The notes under the pieces: model-generated
What the model was told of the DNA's origin: nothing
What the model saw: only the letters and a program-made list of their open reading frames with translations
Databases searched by the model: none
Made by a program: the position numbers and the translations under genes
DNA from: Deltaproteobacteria bacterium
GTDB lineage: Bacteria; Desulfobacterota; Binatia; UBA9968; JAJDTQ01
Assembly: GCA_028818775.1 (NCBI GenBank)
Contig: JAPPNE010000035.1
Coordinates: forward strand, 1 to 38,263
Length of the DNA: 38,263 nt
Direction: 5' to 3'
In this document: one piece after another, positions 1-8,474 of the stretch
Numbering within the stretch: position 1 is the first letter of the stretch
How the letters are laid out: each line of letters starts with the position of its first letter

Positions 1-297
1 GTAATGTATGCCGGGCGCTTCGTGGAGACCGGCGCCATGGTCGAGGTCATCGACGCACCGCGGCACCCCTACACCATCGGGCTGCTCAACTCCACGGTCC
101 ATGCCGGCAGCGAGCGAGGCAAACTGGCGCCGATACCCGGCGCGCCTCCGGACCTGCTGGACATGCCTTCGGGCTGTGCCTTCGCGCCCCGTTGCCCGAG
201 GGTCGTCGCGGCGTGCCGCGAGCGGGTGCCGGGCCTGGAGGAACTCGCCCCGGGCCGGTCGGCGCGCTGCCCGCGCACGGGGATGCCGGGTTGCTGA
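1..297 (+). CDS. Oligopeptide/dipeptide ABC transporter ATPase, C-terminal fragment
   Basis: The frame is open from the first base (Val-Met-Tyr-Ala-Gly), so the gene begins upstream of the window and only about 98 codons are present. The fragment carries the C-terminal extension typical of OppD/DppD-type ATPases. It has the HPYT segment (APRHPYT) that follows the nucleotide-binding domain, then a Pro-rich PIPGAPP stretch, then a Cys-rich tail (CAFAPRCP, later AAC and ARCP) known in this family as the oligopeptide/dipeptide C-terminal domain. The Walker motifs lie outside the window. The protein would energise uptake of peptides or similar solutes at the inner membrane. The alpha/beta hydrolase gene starts 42 bp downstream on the same strand and may be co-transcribed. 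The family call is secure; OppD versus OppF and the substrate cannot be decided. Confidence 0.9.
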   Translation, partial: VMYAGRFVETGAMVEVIDAPRHPYTIGLLNSTVHAGSERGKLAPIPGAPPDLLDMPSGCAFAPRCPRVVAACRERVPGLEELAPGRSARCPRTGMPGC

Positions 298-339
298 AAG
301 AAACAAGACAGGCATTGAGGACGCTAACGGAGGAACATC

Positions 340-1155
340 ATGGCAAACAACGTCGAAGGACCGCTCTACTACGAACGCATGGGACGCAAGGGGCCGGTCA
401 TGGCCTTCGTCCATCCCAACCCCATGGACCAGTCGTGCTGGATCTTCCAGATGGCGCACCTGTCCACGTGGTATCGGTGTATCAGCATCGACATTCCAGG
501 GTACGGCCGCTCGCCCAAGGGGGCCGAGGGGCTCAGCATGGACGACATGGCCGCGGCGTGCTGGGAGGCCGTGGACGACGCGCTGCCGGGAGAGACCGCT
601 ATCCTCGTCGGATGTTCCACGGGTTCGGCCATCAGCCCCTTCATGTACCACCAGCGTCCTGACCGCACCGCCGCCATGATCCTGACGGGCACGGGCTACA
701 CTCCCGGCAAGGAGTTCGCGCAGCGGCGCATTGACGCCTACACCGCCCTGGGGGTCGACTACCGCTGGCGTTACACCTTCGAGGACCTGAGCCCTGCGTT
801 CCGCGCGACGCCGCTGGCGCACTTCTTTGCCAACCTGTTCGCCGAACGCAACAAGTTCGCCGACGTGGCGACCATCATCCACCAGTTCCGCGCGCTGCAG
901 ACGCAGGAGCCCGAGGGGCATCACGCACACATCGCCTGCCCGGTCATCATCCTCACCGGCAGCGAGGACGGAGCCCATCCGACTGCTTTCGCGCTGCAGG
1001 AGCGTATCCCCGGCTGCGAGCTCAAGGTCCTGCCGGGCGCCGGCCATGCTTGCCAGATCGAGCAGCCCTGGCTCTTCGATCGCTTCATGATCGAGTTCCT
1101 GGACAAGCACGGGCTCTTCCCGGGGGATCCCAAACCGCTGGCGGGCGGCTTTTGA
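340..1155 (+). CDS. Alpha/beta hydrolase
   Basis: This 271-residue protein has the full catalytic set of the alpha/beta hydrolase fold. The oxyanion region is HPNPMD near residue 25. The nucleophile elbow GCSTG gives Ser93, the acid is probably Asp210 in GSEDG, and the base is His236 in GAGHA. The cap segment (about 120-180) is rich in aromatic residues. No signal peptide is seen, so a cytoplasmic enzyme is likely. The start is supported by GGAGG seven bases before the ATG. It follows a peptide/solute ABC ATPase by 42 bp, so it may act on an imported ester, amide or lactone; that is inference. The substrate class (esterase, haloperoxidase-like, C-C hydrolase) cannot be told from sequence. Confidence 0.88.
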   Translation: MANNVEGPLYYERMGRKGPVMAFVHPNPMDQSCWIFQMAHLSTWYRCISIDIPGYGRSPKGAEGLSMDDMAAACWEAVDDALPGETAILVGCSTGSAISPFMYHQRPDRTAAMILTGTGYTPGKEFAQRRIDAYTALGVDYRWRYTFEDLSPAFRATPLAHFFANLFAERNKFADVATIIHQFRALQTQEPEGHHAHIACPVIILTGSEDGAHPTAFALQERIPGCELKVLPGAGHACQIEQPWLFDRFMIEFLDKHGLFPGDPKPLAGGF

Positions 1156-1162
1156 GGCGCGG

Positions 1163-1194
1163 GGGACCCAAGCGGCGGGGACTGTCCCGGTCCC
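1163..1194 (+). terminator. Possible nested stem-loop after the hydrolase gene
   Basis: GGGACC at 1163-1168 can pair with GGTCCC at 1189-1194, and the interior holds GGGACTGTCCC at 1178-1188, itself an inverted repeat. It lies just after the hydrolase stop codon. No T-run follows, so it is a weak candidate for a Rho-independent terminator and may only protect the 3' end. Confidence 0.25.
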
Positions 1195-1250
1195 GGTGCC
1201 ACCCGCGCGGTGTTTGACCGGCGCGGCCGGCTGCCCTTATTCTGGCGGAC

Positions 1251-2489
1251 ATGTTCCTGCTGGGACCCTATCTGAGACGCGCCCACGCCCGCGCCGAGAG
1301 GCGCTGGGCGCGGGAGGTGGAGCGGTGCGTGACTGTGGACCATCTCCGCCAGGTGATGGAGAAACGCGTGCCCCCCATCGTCCGGGAATACTACCGCGGC
1401 GGCGCAGACGACGAGATCACCCTCCGGGACAATGTCGAGGCCTTTCGGCGGGAACGGTTCAAGCCGAGATCCGGCGTCCGGCTCGAATCGGTGGACATGC
1501 GCACCGAAATCCTCGGCCACGAAATCGAACTGCCCGTGATCGCCGGACCCATCGGCAGCCCCAGAATGATCTGGCCCCTGGGCGAAGCCGTCGCCGCCAG
1601 GGCCGTGGGCGAGGCCGGTACCATCTGCACGCTCTCGACGCTCACCGGCACCGACCTGGAGGAGGTCCGGGCCGCCACCGGGGGACCGTGCTGGTTTCAA
1701 CTCTACCTGGTCGGGGGCGAGGAGGTGGCCGCGCGCGGCATCGCCAGGGCCAAGAGCGCCGGGTACTCCGCCATCGTTCTGACCATCGACACCGCGGTCC
1801 CCGGAAACCGTGCGCACCACGAATGGATGGGCGCCTCGCGCGCCATCAACGGGACCCCGGGCCAGAAGCTCGCGTTCGCGCCGCAGATGCTGCGGCACCT
1901 TTCGTGGCTCAAGAGCTACTACTCCGACGGCGGGATGATGCAGTTCCGCAACGTGATCCTGAAGGACGGCACACCCATGCCGTACACCGACATTGGCACA
2001 CAACTCCGTGCTTCAGCCGTCACCTGGGAACATATACCGTGGGTCCGCGAGCACTGGGGCGATGCGCCGATCGTCATCAAGGGCGTCCAATGCGTCGAAG
2101 ACGCCCGGCTCGCCGTCGAGCACGGCGCCGACGCCATCGTGGTCTCCAACCACGGCGGCCGGCAACTGGACCGCGTCTACCCCACCCTCTACATGCTGAA
2201 GGAGATCGCCCCGGCGCTGAAGGGTTCGAGCGTGAAGATCCTGCTGGATGGCGGCATCCGCTCCGGCGCCGACGTCGTCATCGCCCTGGCGCACGGCGCT
2301 CACGCCGTGCTCGCGGGACGCGCTTACACCTACGGTCTCGGCGCGGGGGGCCTCGCGGGTGTCCGCAAGGCGTTCTCGATCATGAGAAAGGAAATAGAAG
2401 ACACCATGCGGCTCCTGGGCTGCGCTTCCATCCACGAACTGCGGGCGGACACCCACGTCCTTCCCCATCCCTTTGAAGCCCGTCCTTGA
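1251..2489 (+). CDS. FMN-dependent 2-hydroxyacid oxidase/dehydrogenase (LldD/glycolate oxidase family)
   Basis: A 412-residue TIM-barrel flavoenzyme that would oxidise a 2-hydroxy acid to the 2-oxo acid. Visible motifs match the family. The N-terminal segment has PPIVREYYRGGADDE, and flavin contacts are AGPIGSP near 98-104 and QLY near 150. The FMN-binding Lys is in IKGV (278). The active-site base is His301 with Arg304 in SNHGGRQLD, and the phosphate loop is DGGIRSGADV near 333-342. Family members are usually 350-400 residues; the extra about 25 N-terminal residues are basic and could mean the true start is further in. No good ribosome-binding site precedes the chosen ATG. Oxidase, lactate monooxygenase and quinone-linked dehydrogenase cannot be separated here. 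The hydroxyacid substrate is unknown. Confidence 0.88.
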   Translation: MFLLGPYLRRAHARAERRWAREVERCVTVDHLRQVMEKRVPPIVREYYRGGADDEITLRDNVEAFRRERFKPRSGVRLESVDMRTEILGHEIELPVIAGPIGSPRMIWPLGEAVAARAVGEAGTICTLSTLTGTDLEEVRAATGGPCWFQLYLVGGEEVAARGIARAKSAGYSAIVLTIDTAVPGNRAHHEWMGASRAINGTPGQKLAFAPQMLRHLSWLKSYYSDGGMMQFRNVILKDGTPMPYTDIGTQLRASAVTWEHIPWVREHWGDAPIVIKGVQCVEDARLAVEHGADAIVVSNHGGRQLDRVYPTLYMLKEIAPALKGSSVKILLDGGIRSGADVVIALAHGAHAVLAGRAYTYGLGAGGLAGVRKAFSIMRKEIEDTMRLLGCASIHELRADTHVLPHPFEARP

Positions 2490-2795
2490 AGGCGATCGCG
2501 ATTCGGCCGCGACAGCACCTGCCGGTTGCCCTCCGCGAATGCCGCTCCATTAAACCAGTTCGCGAAGCCGTCATCATTTTCGTGCATTCTCGGCGAATTT
2601 CACCAATCGGCAGTGGATACCGTTCACGAATCGCCAAGAATCCGCCAACCGTCCGCGTTGCGGCATTTGCGTCTGCTACAAAAATGTAACACAGTAACCT
2701 ACGCTTCGTTATATGATCCTGCAATAAAGTCTGTTAAAATTCACCGCGATGCTCTCCTCCCCAAAGGCCAAGGGTTAACCAACATCGGAGGTTCT
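2490..2795. other. 306-bp intergenic region upstream of the TetR-type gene
   Basis: I see no convincing gene here. An ATG-initiated frame at 2526 runs into the regulator but its first 90 codons look unlike a TetR protein, and a better start lies at 2796. The right half is AT-richer than the rest of the window and contains the palindrome listed at 2674-2691 and a possible -10 box TAAAAT at 2735-2740 without a clear -35. The region probably holds the promoter and autoregulatory site of the TetR-type gene. Confidence 0.5.
2674..2691. promoter_or_regulatory. Candidate TetR-family operator
   Basis: Half-sites TGcTACA and TGTAaCA flank a four-base AAAA centre, so six of seven arm positions are complementary. 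An 18-bp dyad with a short spacer about 105 bp upstream of a TetR-type gene fits the usual autoregulatory operator. It is predicted from symmetry only. Confidence 0.35.
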
Positions 2796-3383
2796 ATGGG
2801 TAGGCCAAAGGAATTCGACGAACACGACGCGTTGATGAAAGCCATGCACTTGTTTTGGGTGCACGGCTACAAGGCCACCTCGATCCAGGATCTTGTAGAC
2901 GGCATGGGCATAGGCCGTGGGAGCCTCTACGGTACATTCGGCGGCAAACGCTCTCTCTTCATGAGAGCGTTGCGCCACTACGACAGGGAGCGTGAGGAGC
3001 ACTTGGCACAGCTTGCCGAGGAAATGGAGCCCCGCAAGGCCCTGCTGGCTACGTTCGAGGGGGTCGTAGACTCCGTGCTGACCAACGGTGGACGCGACGG
3101 ATGCTTCCTCGTCAACACCGCTCTCGAGCTGGCGGCGCACGACGCGGAGATTGCCTCCGTTGTCGCGAGTGCATTCGCGGATTCCGAGGGCTTCTTCCGC
3201 ATGATGATCGAGCGCGGGCAAGCCTCCAGTGCGATCCCGCGCGACGTGGACGCCCCTGCCACCGCCCGAGCACTGCTGACGCTGTTGCTGGGCTTGTTCG
3301 TGCTTTCGAGGAGCCGCCCGGAAACCGTATTGCTGCGGTCCGTCGTGCAGCAGGCGGACGCCTTGATCCACGGCGCCAACTGA
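2796..3383 (+). CDS. TetR/AcrR family transcriptional regulator
   Basis: A 195-residue regulator. The N-terminal DNA-binding domain spans about residues 8-55 and has the TetR helix-turn-helix ATSIQDLVDGMGIGRGSLYGTF followed by the GGKRSLF cap. The C-terminal ligand-binding part has GCFLVNTALE near 107-116, seen in several TetR subfamilies. The ATG at 2796 is chosen because GGAGG sits four bases before it and the protein then opens with the family-like MGRPKEFD; a longer in-frame start at 2526 is possible but unsupported. A dyad upstream suggests autoregulation. The gene is convergent with the ABC exporter pair that follows, so control of that exporter is plausible but would act on a promoter about 4 kb away. 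The ligand is unknown. Confidence 0.88.
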   Translation: MGRPKEFDEHDALMKAMHLFWVHGYKATSIQDLVDGMGIGRGSLYGTFGGKRSLFMRALRHYDREREEHLAQLAEEMEPRKALLATFEGVVDSVLTNGGRDGCFLVNTALELAAHDAEIASVVASAFADSEGFFRMMIERGQASSAIPRDVDAPATARALLTLLLGLFVLSRSRPETVLLRSVVQQADALIHGAN

Positions 3384-3459
3384 ACGACCTCCCTCCGCCG
3401 AGACAAAACGACACCTCCAGCCCGAAACGCCCCACGGCCGGCAGGCCAACCCGCCCTGC

Positions 3460-5343
3460 TCACGACCGCGCGGTCGCGCGCGCCGCTTCCTCCATCAGCT
3501 CCTCGGGCAAGTCGTCGAATGACGTATAGTTGAGTGCATAAAGCCGCGCGTACAAGCCTTTTCGCGCGATCAACTCGTGGTGCGTGCCGGTTTCCACGAT
3601 GCGCCCTTCCTGCAGCACGATGATGCGGTCCACGTCGCGCACGGTGGCAAGCCGGTGGGCGATGACGATGCCGGTGCGCCCTTCCAGGAGCGCGGTCAGG
3701 CCGATCTGGATCTGCCGTTCGGTATAGGAATCGATGTTGGCGGTGGCTTCGTCCAGCACGAGCACTCGGGCGTCCGCCACCAAGGCGCGGGCAAAGCTCA
3801 GGAGCTGGCGCTGTCCCAACGACAGGTTGCCGCCTCCCTGGTCCAGCACGGTGTCGTACCCGTCCGGCCAGCGCATGATGAAGTCATGGGCGCCGACGAT
3901 CCGGGCCGCCCGCTCGACGTCCCGGTCGGTGGCGCCGGTGGTGCGGAAGCGGATGTTCTCCCGGATCGTGCCGGTGAACAGGAAGGGGTCCTGCAGCACC
4001 ATGGCGATATGCCGGCCCAGGGACGCCGCCGCGTAGTCGCGGACGTCGCGCCCGTCGAGCAGGATGGCCCCCTCCCACACGTCGTAGAAGCGGTGCAGCA
4101 GCGCCGTGGTGCTGGTCTTGCCGGAGCCCGTGGGCCCCACCAGCGCCACGGTCTCACCGGGCTCGATGGTGAAGTTGAGGTCCTTGAGCACCGGCTGGTT
4201 CTTCTCGTAGCCGAAGGTGACGCCGCGAAATTCGATGCGGCCCTCGACGTTTTCCGGCGCGATGGCGTCGGGCCGGTCGTTGATGGCCAGCGGCACGTCC
4301 AGCACCTCGAAGATGCGCTGGCCCGAGGCCATGGCCCGCTGCATGACGCTGTACTGGATGGTGAGGGAGCGGATGGGGTCGAAGAACCGCTGCACGTAGA
4401 ACAGGAAGGCGACCATCACGCCGATGTCCAGGGCGTCGTCGAGCACCAGTGCGCCGCCCACGACGATGACCACGCCCCAGGCCGCACCGGTAAGCGTATC
4501 GACGATGGGCACCATGACCTGGGCGTATTGCGCCGAGCGCAGGTGGGCGTTCAGGTTCTCCGTGGCCTTCTCGTCGTAGAGCTCGAAGTTGACGGTCTCG
4601 CGCCGCATCCCCTGGACCGTGCGCACCGCGTGAATGCCCTCGGCCAGAGCGCCGTTGGCGATGGAGTTGGTCTCCCGCGCGCGGCGGAAGGCGGCGCGCG
4701 CCCGCGGCAGCCATATCAGCCGCACGAACAACAGTACCGGCACCACCGAGAGCGTCAGCAGCCCGAGCTGGAAGTCGAGCCACAGCATGATGCCGACGAT
4801 GCCGAACAGCAGCACCAAGTCTCCCAGGGCGGTGATGGAGTTCTCCAGAAACTCCTGGAGCGAATACACGTCGCCCTGCAGGCGCGACATCATGCGGCCC
4901 ACCTCGGTCTTGTCCATGAAGGCCATGGCGACGTACTGGAGATGGACGAACATGGCCCGGCGCAGGTCGAAGATGACCTCCTCCCCGGTGCGGCTCACGA
5001 TCCAGTCCTGGACGTAACTGGCGCCGTAGTTGAGCAGGATCGCCACGAAAAAGGCCAGCACCACCAGCCACAGGAGGGAAGCGTCCCCGCCCGCGGGAAT
5101 GATGGCGTGGTCGATGGCGTGGCGGATGATCAGGGGAATCGCCAACTGCGCGCCGGTGAAGAGCAGCAGCGCGGCCATGGCGGTATAGAGGCGCCGCCGG
5201 TAGGGGTAGACGTAGGCAAAGAAGCGCCGGATGACGTGCCGGTCGAAGGCGGCGCCGAACATCTCCTCGTCGCGGCTGATCTGCGAGCCCACCACGGCCC
5301 GCGGCGGACGCTCCCTGCCGCCCCAGGCCTTCGGCGGGGTCAT
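3460..5343 (-). CDS. ABC exporter half-transporter, subunit with non-canonical signature motif
   Basis: A 627-residue fusion of a six-helix membrane domain (about 40-345) and an ATPase domain (about 370-620), as in MsbA/BmrA-type exporters. Walker A is GPTGSGKT (403-410), the Q-loop QDPFLF (451-456), and Walker B ends in a normal catalytic Glu (VLVLDEA, Glu532). The H-loop is IAHRL (His563). The signature reads LSLGQ (507-511) rather than LSGGQ. The gene overlaps the end of its partner by four bases (ATGA), implying translational coupling. Its partner has a normal signature but an Asp for the catalytic Glu, so both defects fall in the same composite ATP site of a heterodimer. It would pump lipids, drugs or peptides outward; the substrate is unknown. 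Confidence 0.93.
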   Translation of the reverse strand: MTPPKAWGGRERPPRAVVGSQISRDEEMFGAAFDRHVIRRFFAYVYPYRRRLYTAMAALLLFTGAQLAIPLIIRHAIDHAIIPAGGDASLLWLVVLAFFVAILLNYGASYVQDWIVSRTGEEVIFDLRRAMFVHLQYVAMAFMDKTEVGRMMSRLQGDVYSLQEFLENSITALGDLVLLFGIVGIMLWLDFQLGLLTLSVVPVLLFVRLIWLPRARAAFRRARETNSIANGALAEGIHAVRTVQGMRRETVNFELYDEKATENLNAHLRSAQYAQVMVPIVDTLTGAAWGVVIVVGGALVLDDALDIGVMVAFLFYVQRFFDPIRSLTIQYSVMQRAMASGQRIFEVLDVPLAINDRPDAIAPENVEGRIEFRGVTFGYEKNQPVLKDLNFTIEPGETVALVGPTGSGKTSTTALLHRFYDVWEGAILLDGRDVRDYAAASLGRHIAMVLQDPFLFTGTIRENIRFRTTGATDRDVERAARIVGAHDFIMRWPDGYDTVLDQGGGNLSLGQRQLLSFARALVADARVLVLDEATANIDSYTERQIQIGLTALLEGRTGIVIAHRLATVRDVDRIIVLQEGRIVETGTHHELIARKGLYARLYALNYTSFDDLPEELMEEAARATARS

Positions 5344-7289
5344 GTGTCGCTTGCCTCCCGCACCCCGGCTTCCGCCGCGAGATCGACGACGTCCTGGAGC
5401 GGGCCGTCGAGGGTCTGCAGGGCGAACAGCGCCGCGTACCGGCCGCGCAGGGCCACCAGCTCATCGTGGGTGCCGCGCTCCACGATCCTTCCGTTCTCGA
5501 TGAAGAGGATCTCGTCGGCATGGCGCAGCGCCCCGAGACGGTGCGATACGATCAGCGTCGCGCAGTTGGCGGTGTGTTCCCCGAGCGCTTCGCGAATGCG
5601 CTGCTCGGTGCCGGCGTCGATGGCCGCCATGGAATCGTCGAGCACCAGCACCGCGGGGCGGAGCATGGCGGTGCGCGCGATGGCCACCCGCTGCTTCTGG
5701 CCGCCGGAAAGCGACACGCCGCGTTCTCCCACCAACGTCTCGTACCGCTCCGGCAACTGGTCGATGAACCCGTCGATCTGGGCGGTGGCGGCGGACCCCT
5801 CGATGGCCGCGTCATCCGCCCACGGATCGCCGTAGGCGATGTTGTTCTCCAGCGACGAGGTGAACAGGAACGGGTCCTGCTGCACCACGCGCACGGCGCG
5901 GCGCAGGGACTCGAGGGTGACGTCGCGGATGTCCTGGCCGTCCACGGTGATGCGCCCGCCGGTGACGTCGTAGTAGCGCGGCAGCAGGTGCGCGATGGTG
6001 GACTTGCCGCTGCCGGGGGGGCCGACGATGCCCAGGGTCCTGCCCCGTTCCACCCGGAACGAAACCCGCTCCAGGATCGGCGGCGAACCCTCCCCGGGAT
6101 AGGCAAAGGAGACGTCCTCGAACTCCAGGACTCCGCCGGTGACCTCCAGGGGCCTCGCGTCCTCGCGGTCCCGGATCGGCGCCGCGAGATCCAGCACGGC
6201 GAACAGCCGCGAGCCGCAGGTGGAAGCGCGCGCGAACGCGTTCACCACCATGCCGAGCTGCCGCACCGGCTGCTGGAGAATGGTCATGAAGGTGAGAAAC
6301 TCGGTCAGCGTGCCCACTGTCATGTAGCCGTTGATCACCCGCGACCCGCCCACCCACAGCACCAGTCCCATGGCGGCGAAGAAGGCGAAGTTCATGGCGG
6401 TGGTGGAGGAGACCCGCGTGCGGATGCGCCGTTCCGCCAGTGCCAGCGCGTGGTCCGAGGCGCCCTGGTACTTGTCCAGCTCGTAGGGCTCGGCGCCGAA
6501 GGCGCGCACCACCCGGATGCCGGTGAGGTTCTCGTCCATGATACGGCCCAGCACCCCCATCCGCTCCTGGAGCGCGAACCACATCTCGCGCAGTTTCAGC
6601 CGAACGGTGGTGGAGCGCCATGCCACGAACGGCACGAAGCTCAGGCTCAGGAAGCCGAGGAACAGGTCCGTGGACAGCAGCCGGTAGGCGCCCACGCCGA
6701 CGAGGATCACGAACAGCAAGACCCGCAGCACCCCCATGTTCATGAAGGACCGCACCCCTTCCAGGTCGAGCATGCCGCGGGTGATCAGCTCGCCCGTGTG
6801 CACGCGGTCGTGGAAGGAGAAGTTCAGGTACTGGAGCTTGTCGTAGAACGCCATCCGGAGCTGGTAGGCGAGGTGGTGCCCCAGGGTCTCGCCGCAGTAG
6901 TTGTGGGTGAGGGTGAAAAGGCCGCGCAGGGTCGAGACCCCCAGCAGCATCAACGCGGTGCCGTAGAGGTAGTCGAGCGCCGCCTCGTCCGACACCGCCC
7001 CGCTCTCCAGCAACCCGACGGCGCCGTCGACGGCGTCCCCGAGGTACTGGGGGATCATGAGCTGGAAGGTCGCCGCGATGACGGTGGCCACCGCACCCAG
7101 GACGAGCCTGAACCGCTGCCGCGCCGCGAGCTTGAAGATGCGCCACAGGACCGCGAGGTCGTCGGTGGCGTCGCGGTCCTTGTCGATGTCCATGCCGGCG
7201 TACGCGCGTGCGTACACCTTCTTTTCGGGCGGCCGGTCCGCGCCGTTGCCGGAAGCCGCCCCGTTCGGCTGGGTGTCCATCGTGGCCAT
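5340..7289 (-). CDS. ABC exporter half-transporter, subunit with degenerate Walker B
   Basis: A membrane-ATPase fusion of about 650 residues and partner of the next gene. Walker A is GPPGSGKS (about 423-430), the Q-loop QQDPFLF, the signature canonical LSGGQ (about 527-531) and the H-loop VSHRL. Walker B reads VLVLDDS, with Asp (about 552) where the catalytic Glu is expected. In heterodimeric exporters such as BmrCD and TM287/288 this marks the subunit that builds the non-hydrolysing site. Start choice is uncertain. A TTG at 7352 would add 21 residues, but a sigma70-like promoter at 7362-7390 would then leave almost no leader, so the ATG at 7289 is preferred, although no ribosome-binding site is obvious there. 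Confidence 0.9.
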   Translation of the reverse strand: MATMDTQPNGAASGNGADRPPEKKVYARAYAGMDIDKDRDATDDLAVLWRIFKLAARQRFRLVLGAVATVIAATFQLMIPQYLGDAVDGAVGLLESGAVSDEAALDYLYGTALMLLGVSTLRGLFTLTHNYCGETLGHHLAYQLRMAFYDKLQYLNFSFHDRVHTGELITRGMLDLEGVRSFMNMGVLRVLLFVILVGVGAYRLLSTDLFLGFLSLSFVPFVAWRSTTVRLKLREMWFALQERMGVLGRIMDENLTGIRVVRAFGAEPYELDKYQGASDHALALAERRIRTRVSSTTAMNFAFFAAMGLVLWVGGSRVINGYMTVGTLTEFLTFMTILQQPVRQLGMVVNAFARASTCGSRLFAVLDLAAPIRDREDARPLEVTGGVLEFEDVSFAYPGEGSPPILERVSFRVERGRTLGIVGPPGSGKSTIAHLLPRYYDVTGGRITVDGQDIRDVTLESLRRAVRVVQQDPFLFTSSLENNIAYGDPWADDAAIEGSAATAQIDGFIDQLPERYETLVGERGVSLSGGQKQRVAIARTAMLRPAVLVLDDSMAAIDAGTEQRIREALGEHTANCATLIVSHRLGALRHADEILFIENGRIVERGTHDELVALRGRYAALFALQTLDGPLQDVVDLAAEAGVREASDT

Positions 7290-7361
7290 CTGTGAAGACG
7301 AGGCGCGCCGGTTCCCTCCTCCGAAACCCGCGACGCCGCCGTATCCGCTCAAACGTTGTTC

Positions 7362-7390
7362 AAGATAGTTCCTGCGCGTGCCGCGGTCAA
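7362..7390 (-). promoter_or_regulatory. Predicted sigma70-type promoter of the ABC exporter operon
   Basis: On the minus strand TTGACC (7390-7385) and TATCTT (7367-7362) are 17 bp apart and match consensus at five and four positions. It sits in the 57-bp-plus gap between the TSUP permease stop and the exporter start, so the exporter pair may be transcribed apart from the permease gene. Confidence 0.45.
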
Positions 7391-7409
7391 ACCGGCGTTC
7401 CCGGCAAGC

Positions 7410-8225
7410 CTAAAGTAACCGGTCCACCACCATCATCACCACCGCGAGCACGACCACGCCCACCACCACCGTCTGGAGCCGGCGCGGCTCCATCCGCTTG
7501 CACAGGGCGGCGCCGTAGTGAACCCCCGCGAGCGATCCCACGGACATGAACGCGGCCGCGGCGAGATCCACGTCCTGTGCGCCCTGTCCCCGGCCGATGA
7601 AGGCGTAGAGCGTGGACATGACCGTCATCAGCAGCACCGCGACGAAGATCGACGTACCCACGTAGCGCGACGTCTCCCGGTAGAACAGCAGCAGCGACGG
7701 GATGATCAGGATGCCGCCCCCGACCGAAGTCATGCCCATCACCGCCCCCACGAGGAAAAGGCACGGGAACTTCACCACCGCGCCGCGCCGGGACGAGAGG
7801 AAACGCGTATCCAACCGGTTGTAGTCGAAGAGCAGCGCCACCAGCGCGAAGCTGATGGACGCCATCACCATGTAGCTGACGATCTCCTGGAGCATCTCGA
7901 CCCCGCTCGGAGAGAGCGAGACCCGGCTCCATTTCACCGCCAGGGCGCCCACCAGCACCCCGGGCACGGCCGCCAGGAAGAACCGGATGCCCACTTCGAG
8001 GTTCAGGGTCCCTTGCCGGTAGTGCCGGAAGCCGGCCCAGATCTTGGTGAGAACGCCGTAGAGCCCGGCCGTCCCCACCGCCGCGATGGGCTCCAGCTTG
8101 ACGACCAGCAGCAGGAACGGGACCGTCAGCACGCCGCCGCCGATGCCCGTCAGCCCAATGAGAAAGCCCAACACAACGCCGGAAAGGAGGAGCAGGATGA
8201 CGTCGGAGAGGATGATCTCGGGCAT
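7410..8225 (-). CDS. TSUP (TauE/SafE) family membrane permease
   Basis: A 271-residue, very hydrophobic protein with about eight predicted membrane helices. The N-terminal half has the family repeat GFLIGLTGIGGGVLTVPFLL (about 22-40), and the second half repeats it in degenerate form as GAVMGMTSVGGGILIIPSLL. This duplicated glycine-rich motif is the hallmark of the TSUP family, known for export or uptake of sulfite, sulfoacetate, taurine-related anions and other organic anions. The gene lies upstream of the ABC exporter pair on the same strand. No enzyme of sulfur metabolism is adjacent, so the substrate cannot be inferred. The ATG start gives a normal N-terminus but no strong ribosome-binding site is visible. 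Confidence 0.85.
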   Translation of the reverse strand: MPEIILSDVILLLLSGVVLGFLIGLTGIGGGVLTVPFLLLVVKLEPIAAVGTAGLYGVLTKIWAGFRHYRQGTLNLEVGIRFFLAAVPGVLVGALAVKWSRVSLSPSGVEMLQEIVSYMVMASISFALVALLFDYNRLDTRFLSSRRGAVVKFPCLFLVGAVMGMTSVGGGILIIPSLLLFYRETSRYVGTSIFVAVLLMTVMSTLYAFIGRGQGAQDVDLAAAAFMSVGSLAGVHYGAALCKRMEPRRLQTVVVGVVVLAVVMMVVDRLL

Positions 8226-8342
8226 GGTGGTTTCTGCCGCACGCCTCAGCGAAACCCACGGACCAATCGGCAGGGGTGATGTCGTCGGAAGCGGGATCGG
8301 GGGTGGGATTCCCTACACTCTTAACGCATGCGCCTCGGTCGT

Positions 8343-8396
8343 GTCCAGGACGACCCGGTCGAGTGCGGCATCGTCCTGGACTTGACGAAGGGCTTG
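8343..8396. repeat. Diverged palindromic intergenic repeat
   Basis: A perfect 11-bp inverted repeat, GTCCAGGACGA at 8343-8353 and TCGTCCTGGAC at 8371-8381, spans a 17-bp loop. The right arm and following bases (8371-8394) differ at only about three positions from a dispersed repeat I recall from many GC-rich genomes (core CTTCGACAAGCTCAGGAC on the other strand). It fills the 249-bp gap between the TSUP permease and the flavin oxidoreductase, where I see no gene. Identity with the known repeat is from memory. Confidence 0.45.
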
Positions 8397-8474
8397 AGAC
8401 CAACGCGGTGCGGGCCGCATGTTGACAGGTTCCTTCGGCAAGGGTACGAACTGCCCAGAACTCGGGCCGGCCCA

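Noticed and set aside
3463..3476. Palindrome CGACCGCGCGGTCG at the end of an exporter gene
   Set aside because: It lies in the last coding codons and follows from Arg/Ala/Thr-rich GC codons; no T-run or other signal supports a regulatory role.
3577..5835. Open frame of 752 codons on the plus strand
   Set aside because: It runs antisense across both ABC exporter genes. Its product is low-complexity, rich in His, Gly, Val and Gln, with no domain. Such frames are usual opposite GC-rich genes.
5466..7295. Open frame of 609 codons on the plus strand
   Set aside because: Antisense shadow of the second ABC exporter subunit, whose motifs are unmistakable on the minus strand.
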